Position numbers and translations under genes: made by a program. The notes below the pieces were generated by a model that saw only the letters and a list, made by a program, of their open reading frames with translations, made no database searches and was not told where the DNA came from. DNA of 64,000 nucleotides. Source: Candidatus Kouleothrix ribensis. GTDB taxonomy: Bacteria; Chloroflexota; Chloroflexia; Chloroflexales; Roseiflexaceae. Positions within the stretch are counted from its first letter, which is position 1, and every line of letters begins with the position of its first letter. The DNA lies in contig JADKGW010000001.1 of NCBI GenBank assembly GCA_016722075.1, forward strand, positions 2,418,001 to 2,482,000, written 5' to 3'. This document shows, one piece after another, positions 49,827 through 57,771 of the stretch.

Positions 49827-51017
49827 ATGACCTTACCGCTCGACGGATTGCGCGTGCTCGACCTGACCCGCGCTCTAGCCGGCCCATTCTGCGCGCAGAT
49901 GCTCGGCGATATGGGCGCCGATATCGTGAAAGTCGAGCAGCCGGGCGTCGGCGATAACGCGCGTGGCTGGGGGCCGCCGTTTCAGGGCGGCGAGAGCAGC
50001 TACTTCCTGAGCATCAACCGCAACAAGCGCAGCATTGCCCTGAACCTGCGCGATGCGCGCGGGGCCGAGGTGCTGCGCCGGCTGGTGGCCCAGAGCGACG
50101 TGCTGATCGAGAATTTCGTGCCCGGCACGCTCGACCGGCTGGGCTTCAGCTACGAGCAGTGCTGTGCGCTTCGGCCCGACCTGATCTACTGCTCGATCTC
50201 GGGCTTCGGCCAGGTTGGCCCCGAGCGCGAGCGCGCCGCCTATGATCAGATCTTGCAGGGGTTGGGCGGAATTATGAGTATGACCGGCCCGATCGGCGGC
50301 GAGCCTATGCGCGTCGGTATTGCGCTGGCCGATATTATGGCCGGCATGTTCGCGGCCTACGCGGTGCAGGTGGCGCTGTACCACCGCGCGCGCACCGGCG
50401 CGGGCCAGCGCGTCGATACCTCGCTGCTCGAGGGCCAGCTGGCTATGATGACCTACCAGGCCGGGCGCTACTTCGCCACCGGCCAGGCGCCCAGCACCAG
50501 CGGCAACCTGCACCCGACGATCGTACCCTACGGGCTGTACCGCGCCGCCGACGCCTACTTCAACCTGGCGGTCGGCACCGAGGATCTGTGGCGGCGCTTC
50601 TGCGCGGCAATGGGCCTCGAGCAGCTGTGTGTCGACCCGCGCTTCGTGAACAACCCGGCCCGGCTGGCCAACCGCGACGCGCTTAATGCCGAGCTGATCG
50701 CGCTGTTTGCCCGGCACCCGCTCGCCGAGATCCAGGCGCGTATGGATCAGGCCGGCGTGCCATGCGGCGCCGTGCGCGACCTCGACGGCGTGTTCAGCGA
50801 CCCGCAGACCGAGGCGATCGGCATCGTCAGACAGCTCGAGCACCCCACCGCCGGCCCGATCAAGCTGGTCGGCCCGCCCTACCACCTGTCGGCCACGCCA
50901 CCCGAGGTGCGCCTGCCGCCGCCACTGCTGGGCCAGCACACCGACGCGATCCTGCGCGCGGCCGGCTACGACGACGGCGCGATTGCTGCGCTGCGCGAAG
51001 CCAGGGTGGTGGAGTGA
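49827..51017 (+). CDS. CaiB/BaiF family (type III) CoA-transferase
   Basis: A 396-residue CoA-transferase. The N-terminus LPLDGLRVLDLTRALAGPFCAQMLGDMGADIVKVEQP and NRNKRSIALNLRDARG are typical, and the catalytic aspartate lies in AAYDQILQGLGGIMSMTG. It moves CoA between carboxylic acids through a mixed-anhydride/thioester mechanism. In Chloroflexota relatives include the succinyl-CoA:malate and mesaconate CoA-transferases of the 3-hydroxypropionate bicycle, but no neighbour supports that here. The stop codon TGA is also the first part of the repeat array (TGACCCATGCC). Confidence 0.9.
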   Translation: MTLPLDGLRVLDLTRALAGPFCAQMLGDMGADIVKVEQPGVGDNARGWGPPFQGGESSYFLSINRNKRSIALNLRDARGAEVLRRLVAQSDVLIENFVPGTLDRLGFSYEQCCALRPDLIYCSISGFGQVGPERERAAYDQILQGLGGIMSMTGPIGGEPMRVGIALADIMAGMFAAYAVQVALYHRARTGAGQRVDTSLLEGQLAMMTYQAGRYFATGQAPSTSGNLHPTIVPYGLYRAADAYFNLAVGTEDLWRRFCAAMGLEQLCVDPRFVNNPARLANRDALNAELIALFARHPLAEIQARMDQAGVPCGAVRDLDGVFSDPQTEAIGIVRQLEHPTAGPIKLVGPPYHLSATPPEVRLPPPLLGQHTDAILRAAGYDDGAIAALREARVVE

Positions 51018-51983
51018 CCCATGCCGTACAGGTTGCCAGGGTATGGGCGCGATCTAGCGCGCCCCCACGCCTGGCCGATGGGCGCGGTGACCCATGCCGG
51101 ACAGGTATGGGCGCGATCTATCGCGCCCCCACACCGGTCCGACCGGCGCGGTGACCCATGCCGTACAGGTATGGGCGCGATATATCGCGCCCCCACGCCT
51201 GTGCAACGGGCGCTCGAGCGCGCCCCCACACCGGTCCGATGGGCGCGGTACCTATGCCGTACAGGTATGGGCGCGATCTATCGCGCCCCCACACCGGTCC
51301 GACCGGCGCGGTGACCCATGCCGTACAGGTATGGGCGCGATATATCGCGCCCCCACACCTGTGCAACGGGCGCTCGAGCGCGCCCCCACACCTGGCCGAC
51401 GGACGCGGTACCCCATGCCGTACAGGTATGGGCGCGATCTAGCCCGCCCCCACACCGGTCCGATAGGCGCTCGAGCGCGCCCCCACGCCGGTCCGATGGG
51501 CGCGGTGACCCCTGCCGTACAGGTTGCCACGGTATGGGCGCGATATATCGCGCCCCAACACCGGTCCGATGGGCGCGGTGACCCCTGCCGTACAAGTATG
51601 GGTGCGATCTAGCCCGCCCCCACACCGATCCGATAGGCGCGGTGACCCATGCCGTACAGGTATGGGCGCGATATATCGCGCCCCAACACCGGTCCGATGG
51701 GCGCGGTGACCCCTGCCGTACAAGTATGGGTGCGATCTAGCCCGCCCCCACACCGATCCGATAGGCGCGGTGACCCATGCCGTACAGGTATGGGCGCGAT
51801 ATATCGCGCCCCCACACCGGTCCGATAGGCGCTCGAGCGCGCCCCCACACCGATCCGATAGGCGCTCGAGCGCGCCCCCACGCCGGTCCGACGGGCGCGG
51901 TGACCCCTGCCGTACAGGTTGCCACGGTATGGGCGCGATCTAGCGCGCCCCCACACCGGTCCGATAGGCGCTCGAGCGCGCCC
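51015..51983. repeat. modular tandem array of palindromic repeats (12 units)
   Basis: Twelve units begin with ACCCATGCCGTACAGG or a close variant (first starts at 51017, 51090, 51154, 51251, 51314). The core unit is 63-64 bp. Three units carry an extra 9 bp (TTGCCA(C/G)GG); several carry one or two copies of a 33-bp module centred on GCGCTCGAGCGC. Each core contains CCCATGCC-GTACA-GGTATGGG, then the palindrome GGGCGCGATATATCGCGCCC or variants (ATCTATC, ATCTAGC), then CACCG...CGGTG. Open reading frames on both strands are a by-product of the repeat. It fills the gap from the CoA-transferase stop to the next promoter. Confidence 0.9.
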
Positions 51984-52041
51984 GGCGCCTGTGGGGCGTT
52001 CGTGGATGCACATATCGCCACGGTACCATAGCTCGCGATGG

Positions 52042-52047
52042 TATAAT
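52042..52047 (+). promoter_or_regulatory. -10 box of the RHH-like gene
   Basis: TATAAT 18 bases before the ATG at 52065, with GGGAGG between. The -35 region is not clear. Confidence 0.5.
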
Positions 52048-52064
52048 AGGCCAGGGAGGTTGCT

Positions 52065-52397
52065 ATGACCGAGCGAGAAGGGCTATTCAGCGTTCCAACC
52101 AGGCTCCTGCTGACGCCGGAGCAGCGCGCCCGGCTCGAGGCGCTGGTGCATGCGCGTGAGACCGACCTGGCCACGCTGCTGTCGGAGATTGTCGGCGAGT
52201 ATCTTGACGCCCATGGCGGCGACATCCAGCCAGTGCCGCAGCCCGGCCCCGACGTGGCCGGCGAGCTGCGCAAGCGCCGTGCCGAGCTGGCCCGTATGCG
52301 CGCGCGCCGCGACACGCCCGGCAGCGTCGCGCCAACCTGGCTGCTCTCGTATATTGCTGCGCTCGAAGACGAGATTAAGCGGCTTTCTGAGAGCTGA
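52065..52397 (+). CDS. small ribbon-helix-helix-like protein with C-terminal helix
   Basis: A 110-residue protein. The N-terminal part VPTRLLLTPEQRARLEALVHARETDLATLLSEIVGEYLDAH has the strand-helix-helix pattern of CopG/Arc-type DNA-binding proteins or antitoxins, and the C-terminal half is a charged helix (ELRKRRAELARMRARRD ... LLSYIAALEDEIKRLS). No toxin gene adjoins it; tlyA follows 25 bp after. It may be a stand-alone regulator, including of itself. The assignment is by pattern, not by a recognised family. Confidence 0.55.
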   Translation: MTEREGLFSVPTRLLLTPEQRARLEALVHARETDLATLLSEIVGEYLDAHGGDIQPVPQPGPDVAGELRKRRAELARMRARRDTPGSVAPTWLLSYIAALEDEIKRLSES

Positions 52398-52422
52398 GCC
52401 GACTGCTTTCTGGAACGTGAGT

Positions 52423-53316
52423 ATGGCCAAGCACAAAACCCGCCTCGATCAGCTGCTGGTGCTGCGTGGCCTGGCCGAGACGCGCAGCAAAGCCCAGGCG
52501 CTCATCCTGGCCGGTTCGGTGCGCGTCGGCGGGGCCGCCCACACCAAGGCCGGCGCGCTCGTGCCCGACGACGCCACGATCGAGCTGGCGGCGGTGCTGC
52601 CATACGCCAGCCGCGGCGGCTACAAGCTGGCCCACGCGCTCGATCACTTTGCGCTTAGCCCGGCCGGCCTGGCCGCACTCGATGTCGGCGCATCGACTGG
52701 CGGCTTTACCAGTGTGCTGCTCCAGCGCGGCGCCGCGCGCGTATATGCAGTTGATGTTGGCTATGGGCTGATCGACTGGCAGCTGCGCCACGACGCGCGC
52801 GTGGTGCTGATCGAGCGCACCAATATTCGCTACCTCGAGGCACTACCTGCCGAAAACAAGGCGACAAGGAGGCCGGGAGGCCGGGAGAGCGATCAAACCG
52901 ATCAGGTCTCCCGGCCTCCCGGCCTCCTTGCCTCCCCGTCTCCATTTGCCGACTGCGCCACGATCGACGTTTCATTCATCTCGTTGCGGCTGGTGTTGCC
53001 GGCGGTGCGCCGGCTGATCACGCCGACCGCCTGGCTGGTGGCGCTGATCAAGCCGCAGTTCGAAGCCGGGGCCGGGCACGTTGGCAAAGGCGGTGTTGTG
53101 CGCGACCCGGCCGTGCATGCGGCGGTGCTGCGCGAGGTGCTGGCATTTGCGGTTGGCTGTGGGCTGGCGCCGCATGGGCTGGTACGCTCGCCGATCACCG
53201 GGCCGGCCGGCAATCACGAGTTTCTGGCCTGGCTTGGTGGGACTGGCCCGGCGCTCGATGCAGAGCCGGCGATCAGAGCGGCACTGGCAGGCCTCGACGA
53301 TCCGCGCAATGCCTGA
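52423..53316 (+). CDS. tlyA: TlyA family rRNA (cytidine-2'-O)-methyltransferase with in-frame insertion
   Basis: A 297-residue S4-domain/FtsJ-like methyltransferase. The S4 RNA-binding domain is RLDQLLVLRGLAETRSKAQALILAGSVRVGG; the methyltransferase has SRGGYKLAHALDHF, the SAM motif LDVGASTGGFTSVLL, VYAVDVGYGLIDWQLR, CATIDVSFISLRLVLPA and LIKPQFEAGAGHVGKGG. TlyA methylates 16S and 23S rRNA and affects capreomycin sensitivity in mycobacteria. Between LEALPAE and FADCATIDVSFISL there are about 30 extra residues, encoded by a large palindrome (52866-52929). That loop is normally short, so the enzyme may tolerate the insertion. Confidence 0.88.
   Translation: MAKHKTRLDQLLVLRGLAETRSKAQALILAGSVRVGGAAHTKAGALVPDDATIELAAVLPYASRGGYKLAHALDHFALSPAGLAALDVGASTGGFTSVLLQRGAARVYAVDVGYGLIDWQLRHDARVVLIERTNIRYLEALPAENKATRRPGGRESDQTDQVSRPPGLLASPSPFADCATIDVSFISLRLVLPAVRRLITPTAWLVALIKPQFEAGAGHVGKGGVVRDPAVHAAVLREVLAFAVGCGLAPHGLVRSPITGPAGNHEFLAWLGGTGPALDAEPAIRAALAGLDDPRNA
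52866..52929. mobile_element. 64-bp palindromic insertion inside tlyA
   Basis: Two perfect 23-base complementary arms (52866-52888 and 52907-52929) enclose an 18-base centre containing GATC...GATC (52891-52894 and 52900-52903). The arms repeat GGCCGGGAG and start with AAGGAGG. The reading frame runs through without a stop. Flanking bases (CCTCCCCGTCTCC after the right arm) continue the same purine/pyrimidine style, so the whole insert is about 90 bp. Confidence 0.75.
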
Positions 53317-53644
53317 GCCACACGCGACATCGTGAAGCGTAACCACGCGTGCCGGCCTGGCCCTGCGCGAAAATTGGCATGATATTGGTGTAGCACACGC
53401 AGGCCTGCCGGCCTACCCTGTCGCTGCGCACGCGCGTGGCCGCAGCCATGCACCCCCCTCTCTGCGCTGGTCTGGGCGGGCACACGCAGGCCTGCGCGGG
53501 CGGATGATGCGCTACAATCACTCGCCCGCACACATCAGCCTACCAACGCACCGCACCCAAACCGGCACAGCGCCTGCCCCACTTGCCATGGCGCAGCCGA
53601 TCGACTGCGTGCAAGAATCTGCGCAAAATCGCCTGCAAAAAAAG
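53317..53644. other. intergenic region with a 16-bp direct repeat
   Basis: No gene is supported. GCACACGCAGGCCTGC occurs twice (53393-53408 and 53480-53495), 87 bp apart. TACAAT at 53513-53518 could be a -10 box, but nothing convincing follows it until the oxidase promoter. Confidence 0.5.
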
Positions 53645-53673
53645 TTGGTGGTTTTTTTCACTTATGCTATAAT
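53645..53673 (+). promoter_or_regulatory. promoter of the cytochrome c oxidase operon
   Basis: TTGGTG (53645-53650), 17 bases, TATAAT (53668-53673), just after an A-tract and within a T-tract, which makes this one of the most AT-rich spots in the window. The leader to the coxB ATG is about 195 bases. Confidence 0.7.
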
Positions 53674-53732
53674 CTCGGCCCATACTCATCGGGATTTGGT
53701 GAAGAGTTCTTTACTGACAAATTTCACAAATT

Positions 53733-53805
53733 AGGATATAACCAGTAACGACCCGCTGGTCATATCCTATACTCTGATCTGCTGTCAGAACTTGCACGAT
53801 CGTGC
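53733..53805 (+). promoter_or_regulatory. structured 5' leader of the oxidase operon
   Basis: AGGATAT-A-ACCAG (53733-53745) pairs with CTGGT-C-ATATCCT (53756-53768), 12 bp with one mismatch and a 10-base loop. A perfect palindrome GCACGATCGTGC follows at 53794-53805. The hairpin could act in RNA and the palindrome as a protein-binding site. Confidence 0.45.
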
Positions 53806-53874
53806 GTCGCTAGAAGCCGCAATGCGGCGTAGCCCAGCACAGCTACGCTGCGGCCTGATCTCCAAGGAGGTGGC

Positions 53875-54882
53875 ATGAAGCATTTCGTCATCGTCGGTGT
53901 GCTTGTGGCCATTGTTACTGTCGTGGTCACTGTGCTGCTGGAGGGCATCGGCTTGCTGCCGGTGCAGGCCAGTGCGCAGGCGGTGCCGATCGACCGGCTG
54001 TTCGGCCTGCATGTGCGTGTGATCGCATTCCTGTTTGCGCTCATCGTCGTCTTTATGCTCTATAGCATTATCGTATTCCGGCGCCGGCCGGGCGATACCG
54101 GTGATGGTGATCATTTCGAGGGGCACACCGGCCTTGAGATTGCCTGGACGATCATCCCACTCGGCATTGTGCTGTACTTTGCCTATATTGGGGCGCAGGC
54201 GCTGGCCGAGACGCGCCGGGTCGATCCGCAGGCCATGCAGGTGAATGTGACCGGCTCGCAGTGGGCCTGGAAGTTCGAGTACCCCGAGCTGGGTGTGACC
54301 TCGAACACACTAAACCTGCCGATCAATCGGCAGGTGCTGTTGAAGATGTCGTCGACCGACGTGATCCACTCCTTCTGGGTGCCCGAGTTCCGCGTCAAGC
54401 AAGACGTGCTGCCCGGTGCCGATATGGTCAAAGAGCTGCGCATCACCCCGACGCTGCTGGGCCAGTATAAGGTGCGCTGCGCCGAGCTGTGCGGCACCGC
54501 TCACTCGACCATGGAAAACCCGGTGGTGGTGCTCGACCAGGCGGCCTTCGACGCGTGGGTAACCGAGCAGACCAAAGTTTCGGACGACCCGGTGGTGCGT
54601 GGCCAGAAGATCGCCACCCAGACCGGCTGCCTGGGTTGCCACGCGATCGACGACAAGGTGGTGGTTGGCCCGAGCTGGAAGGGGATCTACGGCGAGCAGG
54701 TGACGCTGGCCGACGGCACGACTATGACGGTCGACGACGCCTACCTCAAACAGGCCATCCTCGACCCGAACTCGCAAGTGGTTAAGGGCTTCAACCCGAA
54801 TATTATGCCGCCGAGCTATGCACAGCTGCTGAGTGAGGCGCAGATTAGCGATATCATCGCGTTCATCAAGAGCGTGAAGTAG
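53875..54882 (+). CDS. coxB: cytochrome c oxidase subunit II with fused cytochrome c domain
   Basis: A 335-residue caa3-type subunit II. Residues 1-100 hold a signal-like helix and the two membrane helices. The cupredoxin domain has the aromatic SQWAWKFEYPELG, the DVIHSFWVPEF histidine and the dinuclear CuA motif CAELCGTAHSTM. A cytochrome c domain at the C-terminus carries haem motif CLGCH (around residue 257) and a distal methionine in NIMPPSY. It passes electrons from a soluble donor to subunit I. AAGGAGGTG precedes the ATG. First gene of the operon. Confidence 0.95.
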   Translation: MKHFVIVGVLVAIVTVVVTVLLEGIGLLPVQASAQAVPIDRLFGLHVRVIAFLFALIVVFMLYSIIVFRRRPGDTGDGDHFEGHTGLEIAWTIIPLGIVLYFAYIGAQALAETRRVDPQAMQVNVTGSQWAWKFEYPELGVTSNTLNLPINRQVLLKMSSTDVIHSFWVPEFRVKQDVLPGADMVKELRITPTLLGQYKVRCAELCGTAHSTMENPVVVLDQAAFDAWVTEQTKVSDDPVVRGQKIATQTGCLGCHAIDDKVVVGPSWKGIYGEQVTLADGTTMTVDDAYLKQAILDPNSQVVKGFNPNIMPPSYAQLLSEAQISDIIAFIKSVK

Positions 54883-54892
54883 GAGGGCATAC

Positions 54893-56797
54893 GTGAGGAT
54901 TACCTCTCTAGCGATTGTTCGCGGCCTGATCGCGCAGATCCTCGGCACTGCAGTTGGGGTTGTGCTGATGATCGTGATCCGGCTCGCGCTCGGGCTCGAG
55001 GCGTGGTCGGCCGAGCCGATCACCGTCGTGGCTGCGCTGATCGGGGCGATCGCGTTTCTGTTCGGCACGGGCGTGATGTCCGACTGGACTCAGTGGGCGC
55101 TTGGGCACGACACGCCCGAAGAGCATCACGAGCCCGACCCGCGCGAACCCGGCTGGGTGCGCTACTTCAATGTCTCGACCGATCATAAGGTCATCGGCAT
55201 CCAGTATGGCATCACCTCGGTGGTGGTGCTGGTGCTGGCCGGGCTGTTCGCGCTGATCTTTCGCACCGAGCTGGCCGCATCGGGTATGCAGTTCCTGACA
55301 CCGCAGCTGTACAACACGCTGATGGGCCTGCACGGCATCGTGATGATCGCCTCGATCTTGCTGGGCGTCGGCGCGATGTCGAACTACCTGGTACCGCTGC
55401 TGATCGGCGCCAGCGATATGGCCTTCCCGCGCCTGAACGCGCTGGCCTACTGGGTCAACGTGCCGGGCGCACTGCTGGTGGTCAGCAGCCTGTTCCTGGG
55501 CGGCTTCGACACCGGCTGGACGGGCTACCCGCCGCTGAGCGCGCGCGCGCCGCTGGGTATGCAGATGTTCTTCCTGGGCGTCTACCTGATCGGCCTCTCG
55601 TCGATCCTTGGCTCGCTCAACCTGGTTGTGACGACTGTGCGCATGCGCGCGCCGGGCATGAGCTGGTTTCGGATGCCGATCTTCGTGTGGGCGTCGTTCG
55701 CTACCGCGCTGATCGGTATGACCGCCACCCAGCTGATTGGCCTCTCGTTCATGATGGTGATGATCCAGCGCCTGCTGGGCCTGGGCTTCTTCGACCCGGC
55801 CAAGGGTGGCAATGTCATCCTGTTCCAGCACCTGTTCTGGTTCTACTCGCATCCGGCGGTGTATGTGTTTATTCTGCCGGGCCTGGGGATCATCAGCGAG
55901 CTGCTGCCGGTGTTCGTGCGCAAGCCGCTGTTCGGCTACAAATGGATCGCTATGTCGTCCATGGGCATCGCGCTGGTCGGCTTCCTGGTGTGGGCGCACC
56001 ATATGTTCACCTCAGGCATGGAAGAGTACCTGCGCGTGCCGTTCATGTATAGCACCATGCTCGTGGCGGTGCCGACCGGCGTGAAGTTCTTCAGCTGGGT
56101 TGGCACGCTATGGCGCGGCAAGATCATCTACCCCACGCCCATGCTGTTCACACTCGGCGCGATCATTGTGTTCTTGTTCGGCGGGCTGACCGGGCCGCCC
56201 AACGGCACGGTAGCGACCGACCTGCACCTGCACGATACCTATTGGATCGTCGGGCACTTCCACAACACCATGTTCGGCGGCTTTGTGTACCCATTCTTCG
56301 CGGCGATCTACTACTGGTTCCCGAAGATGACCGGCCGGCGCATGAACGAGCGGCTGGGCAAGTGGCACTTCTGGCTGATGACCCCGGCCTTCTGGGTGAT
56401 GACCTTCGGCCAGATGCGTGTAGGGCTGCTGGGCATGCGCCGGCGCATCGCCGACTACGACCCGGCTCAGGGCTTCGACACGACGCACCTGGTGGTTACG
56501 ATCGCCGCCTTTGCAATCGCGTTGTCGGTGCTGATCTTCTTGATCAACCTGGTCAACAGCATTCGGCGCGGCGAGGCGGCCACCGAGAACATCTGGCGCT
56601 CGCGCTCGCCCGAGTGGCAGATCCCCTCGCCGGCCCCGGCGCATAACTACGCCGACTACCCGTTCGAGGTGATCGCCGAGCCATACGACTACGGCGCCAC
56701 ACCGGCGTATGTCAGCATCGACCCGGCCGCCGGGCGCGGGCCGAAACCGGCGCCGCACACCACGCCATCGCGTCCGGCCGCCGCTGCCGGCGATTAG
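54893..56797 (+). CDS. coxA: cytochrome c oxidase subunit I (type A2)
   Basis: A 634-residue haem-copper oxidase subunit I. The six metal-ligating histidines are present (HGIVMIASI; HPAVYVFILPG; AHHMFTSGM; GHFHNTMFGG). The CuB motif reads WFYSHPAVY instead of GHPEVY: the D-channel glutamate is replaced and a YS pair is present, which is the A2 subtype described for Rhodothermus-like caa3 oxidases. The first 80 residues form two extra helices before the usual YFNVSTDHKVIG start. A Pro/Ala-rich tail follows the last helix. The GTG start has AGGAGGG upstream. Confidence 0.95.
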   Translation: MRITSLAIVRGLIAQILGTAVGVVLMIVIRLALGLEAWSAEPITVVAALIGAIAFLFGTGVMSDWTQWALGHDTPEEHHEPDPREPGWVRYFNVSTDHKVIGIQYGITSVVVLVLAGLFALIFRTELAASGMQFLTPQLYNTLMGLHGIVMIASILLGVGAMSNYLVPLLIGASDMAFPRLNALAYWVNVPGALLVVSSLFLGGFDTGWTGYPPLSARAPLGMQMFFLGVYLIGLSSILGSLNLVVTTVRMRAPGMSWFRMPIFVWASFATALIGMTATQLIGLSFMMVMIQRLLGLGFFDPAKGGNVILFQHLFWFYSHPAVYVFILPGLGIISELLPVFVRKPLFGYKWIAMSSMGIALVGFLVWAHHMFTSGMEEYLRVPFMYSTMLVAVPTGVKFFSWVGTLWRGKIIYPTPMLFTLGAIIVFLFGGLTGPPNGTVATDLHLHDTYWIVGHFHNTMFGGFVYPFFAAIYYWFPKMTGRRMNERLGKWHFWLMTPAFWVMTFGQMRVGLLGMRRRIADYDPAQGFDTTHLVVTIAAFAIALSVLIFLINLVNSIRRGEAATENIWRSRSPEWQIPSPAPAHNYADYPFEVIAEPYDYGATPAYVSIDPAAGRGPKPAPHTTPSRPAAAAGD

Positions 56798-56830
56798 TGG
56801 CCTTCAGCGCACAGAAAAGGACAATTCTGC

Positions 56831-57037
56831 ATGGATAACCCGAAGAAAGCTGCCGATCTGCGCCGCGGTGTGGTGATCCTGGTGATCCTCGCTGTGTTTA
56901 CGATCGTCGAGTATATCCTGGCGACCCAGGCCAACGTGCCGCTGCTGCTGGTGCTGATCGCGGTGATCAAGGCGGCGATCGTGCTGCAGTACTTTATGCA
57001 CCTGCCGCGCGTGTTCTCAGAGGAGGGCAATCACTAA
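56831..57037 (+). CDS. cytochrome c oxidase subunit IV
   Basis: A 68-residue protein with two hydrophobic helices (GVVILVILAVFTIVEYILA; VPLLLVLIAVIKAAIVLQYFMHL). The KAAIVLQYFMHLPR ending is the hallmark of the small prokaryotic subunit IV (COX4_pro). It lies between subunits I and III and its stop overlaps the start of subunit III (TAATG). Confidence 0.9.
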   Translation: MDNPKKAADLRRGVVILVILAVFTIVEYILATQANVPLLLVLIAVIKAAIVLQYFMHLPRVFSEEGNH

Positions 57038-57612
57038 TGGCTGTGCATACCACGCATACAACCACGTATCAGCAGAGAATGAGCAACGCGCGGCTGGGCC
57101 TGTGGCTGTTCATCCTCTCGGATTCGTTCGTATTCCTGGGGCTGCTGGTCACGCGCTTCTACCTGCTGGGCGGCCTGCGACCCGAACTCGACCAGACGCT
57201 GGGGCTGCTGGTTACGGGGGTGCTGCTGGTCAGCAGCTTCTTCATGAATCGTGCCGAGACGGCGATTGCTCACGGCGATCAGAAGCGTTTCTTGAACGGC
57301 GTCTTGATCACGATGGTGCTCGGCATCGGCTTTTTGGTTGGTGTGGTCGGCTTCGAGTGGCGCAACGCGCCGTTCGGCCCCGGCGATGGTGCGCAGGGTT
57401 CGTCATTCTATATGATGACCGGCATGCACGCGTTTCACGTACTCACCGGCGTGCTGTTCCTGGCAGTGGTGTACCGCAACGGCCGCAAGGGCCGCTACAG
57501 CGCCGAGCGGCACTGGGCGGTTGAGGCCTGTGCGAACTACTGGCACTTCGTCGATGTGGTGTGGATCTTCTTCTACCCGGCGCTCTACCTGATCGGCACG
57601 GTGGCGGGTTAG
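57037..57612 (+). CDS. coxC: cytochrome c oxidase subunit III
   Basis: A 191-residue five-helix subunit III. It shows LGLWLFILSDSFVFLGLLVTRFYL, FEWRNAPFG, and MMTGMHAFHVLTGVLFLAVVYRNGRKG, then ERHWAVEACANYWHFVDVVWIFFYPALYLIG, matching short bacterial subunit III proteins. It is translationally coupled to subunit IV. Confidence 0.93.
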   Translation: MAVHTTHTTTYQQRMSNARLGLWLFILSDSFVFLGLLVTRFYLLGGLRPELDQTLGLLVTGVLLVSSFFMNRAETAIAHGDQKRFLNGVLITMVLGIGFLVGVVGFEWRNAPFGPGDGAQGSSFYMMTGMHAFHVLTGVLFLAVVYRNGRKGRYSAERHWAVEACANYWHFVDVVWIFFYPALYLIGTVAG

Positions 57613-57771
57613 CCCGTGCCCGCGCAGCCGGCGGTGCGCAGCGTGGCGTGCCGCCGACTACGCGCTACCTATGCGCGTGCGAGCAACTTCCGTGGCAGGC
57701 GTTAGGCCGGCGGTTTGCCTCTGGAACCCCCGGCCTGCGCCACGGCGGTTGGTCAGGCGCCAACCATACAC

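Noticed and set aside
51094..51612. Long open frames on both strands through the palindromic array (for example 172 codons forward)
   Set aside because: They arise because the repeat unit lacks stops; the 64-bp unit is not a multiple of three, frames shift between repeats, and no ribosome site or folded-protein pattern is present.
51015..51983. CRISPR array
   Set aside because: There are no unique spacers; the whole unit repeats, with modular insertions, and no cas genes are nearby.
54908..56002. 364-codon reverse frame opposite coxA
   Set aside because: Composition (Gln/His/Arg/Asp-rich) and lack of any motif mark it as the shadow of subunit I.
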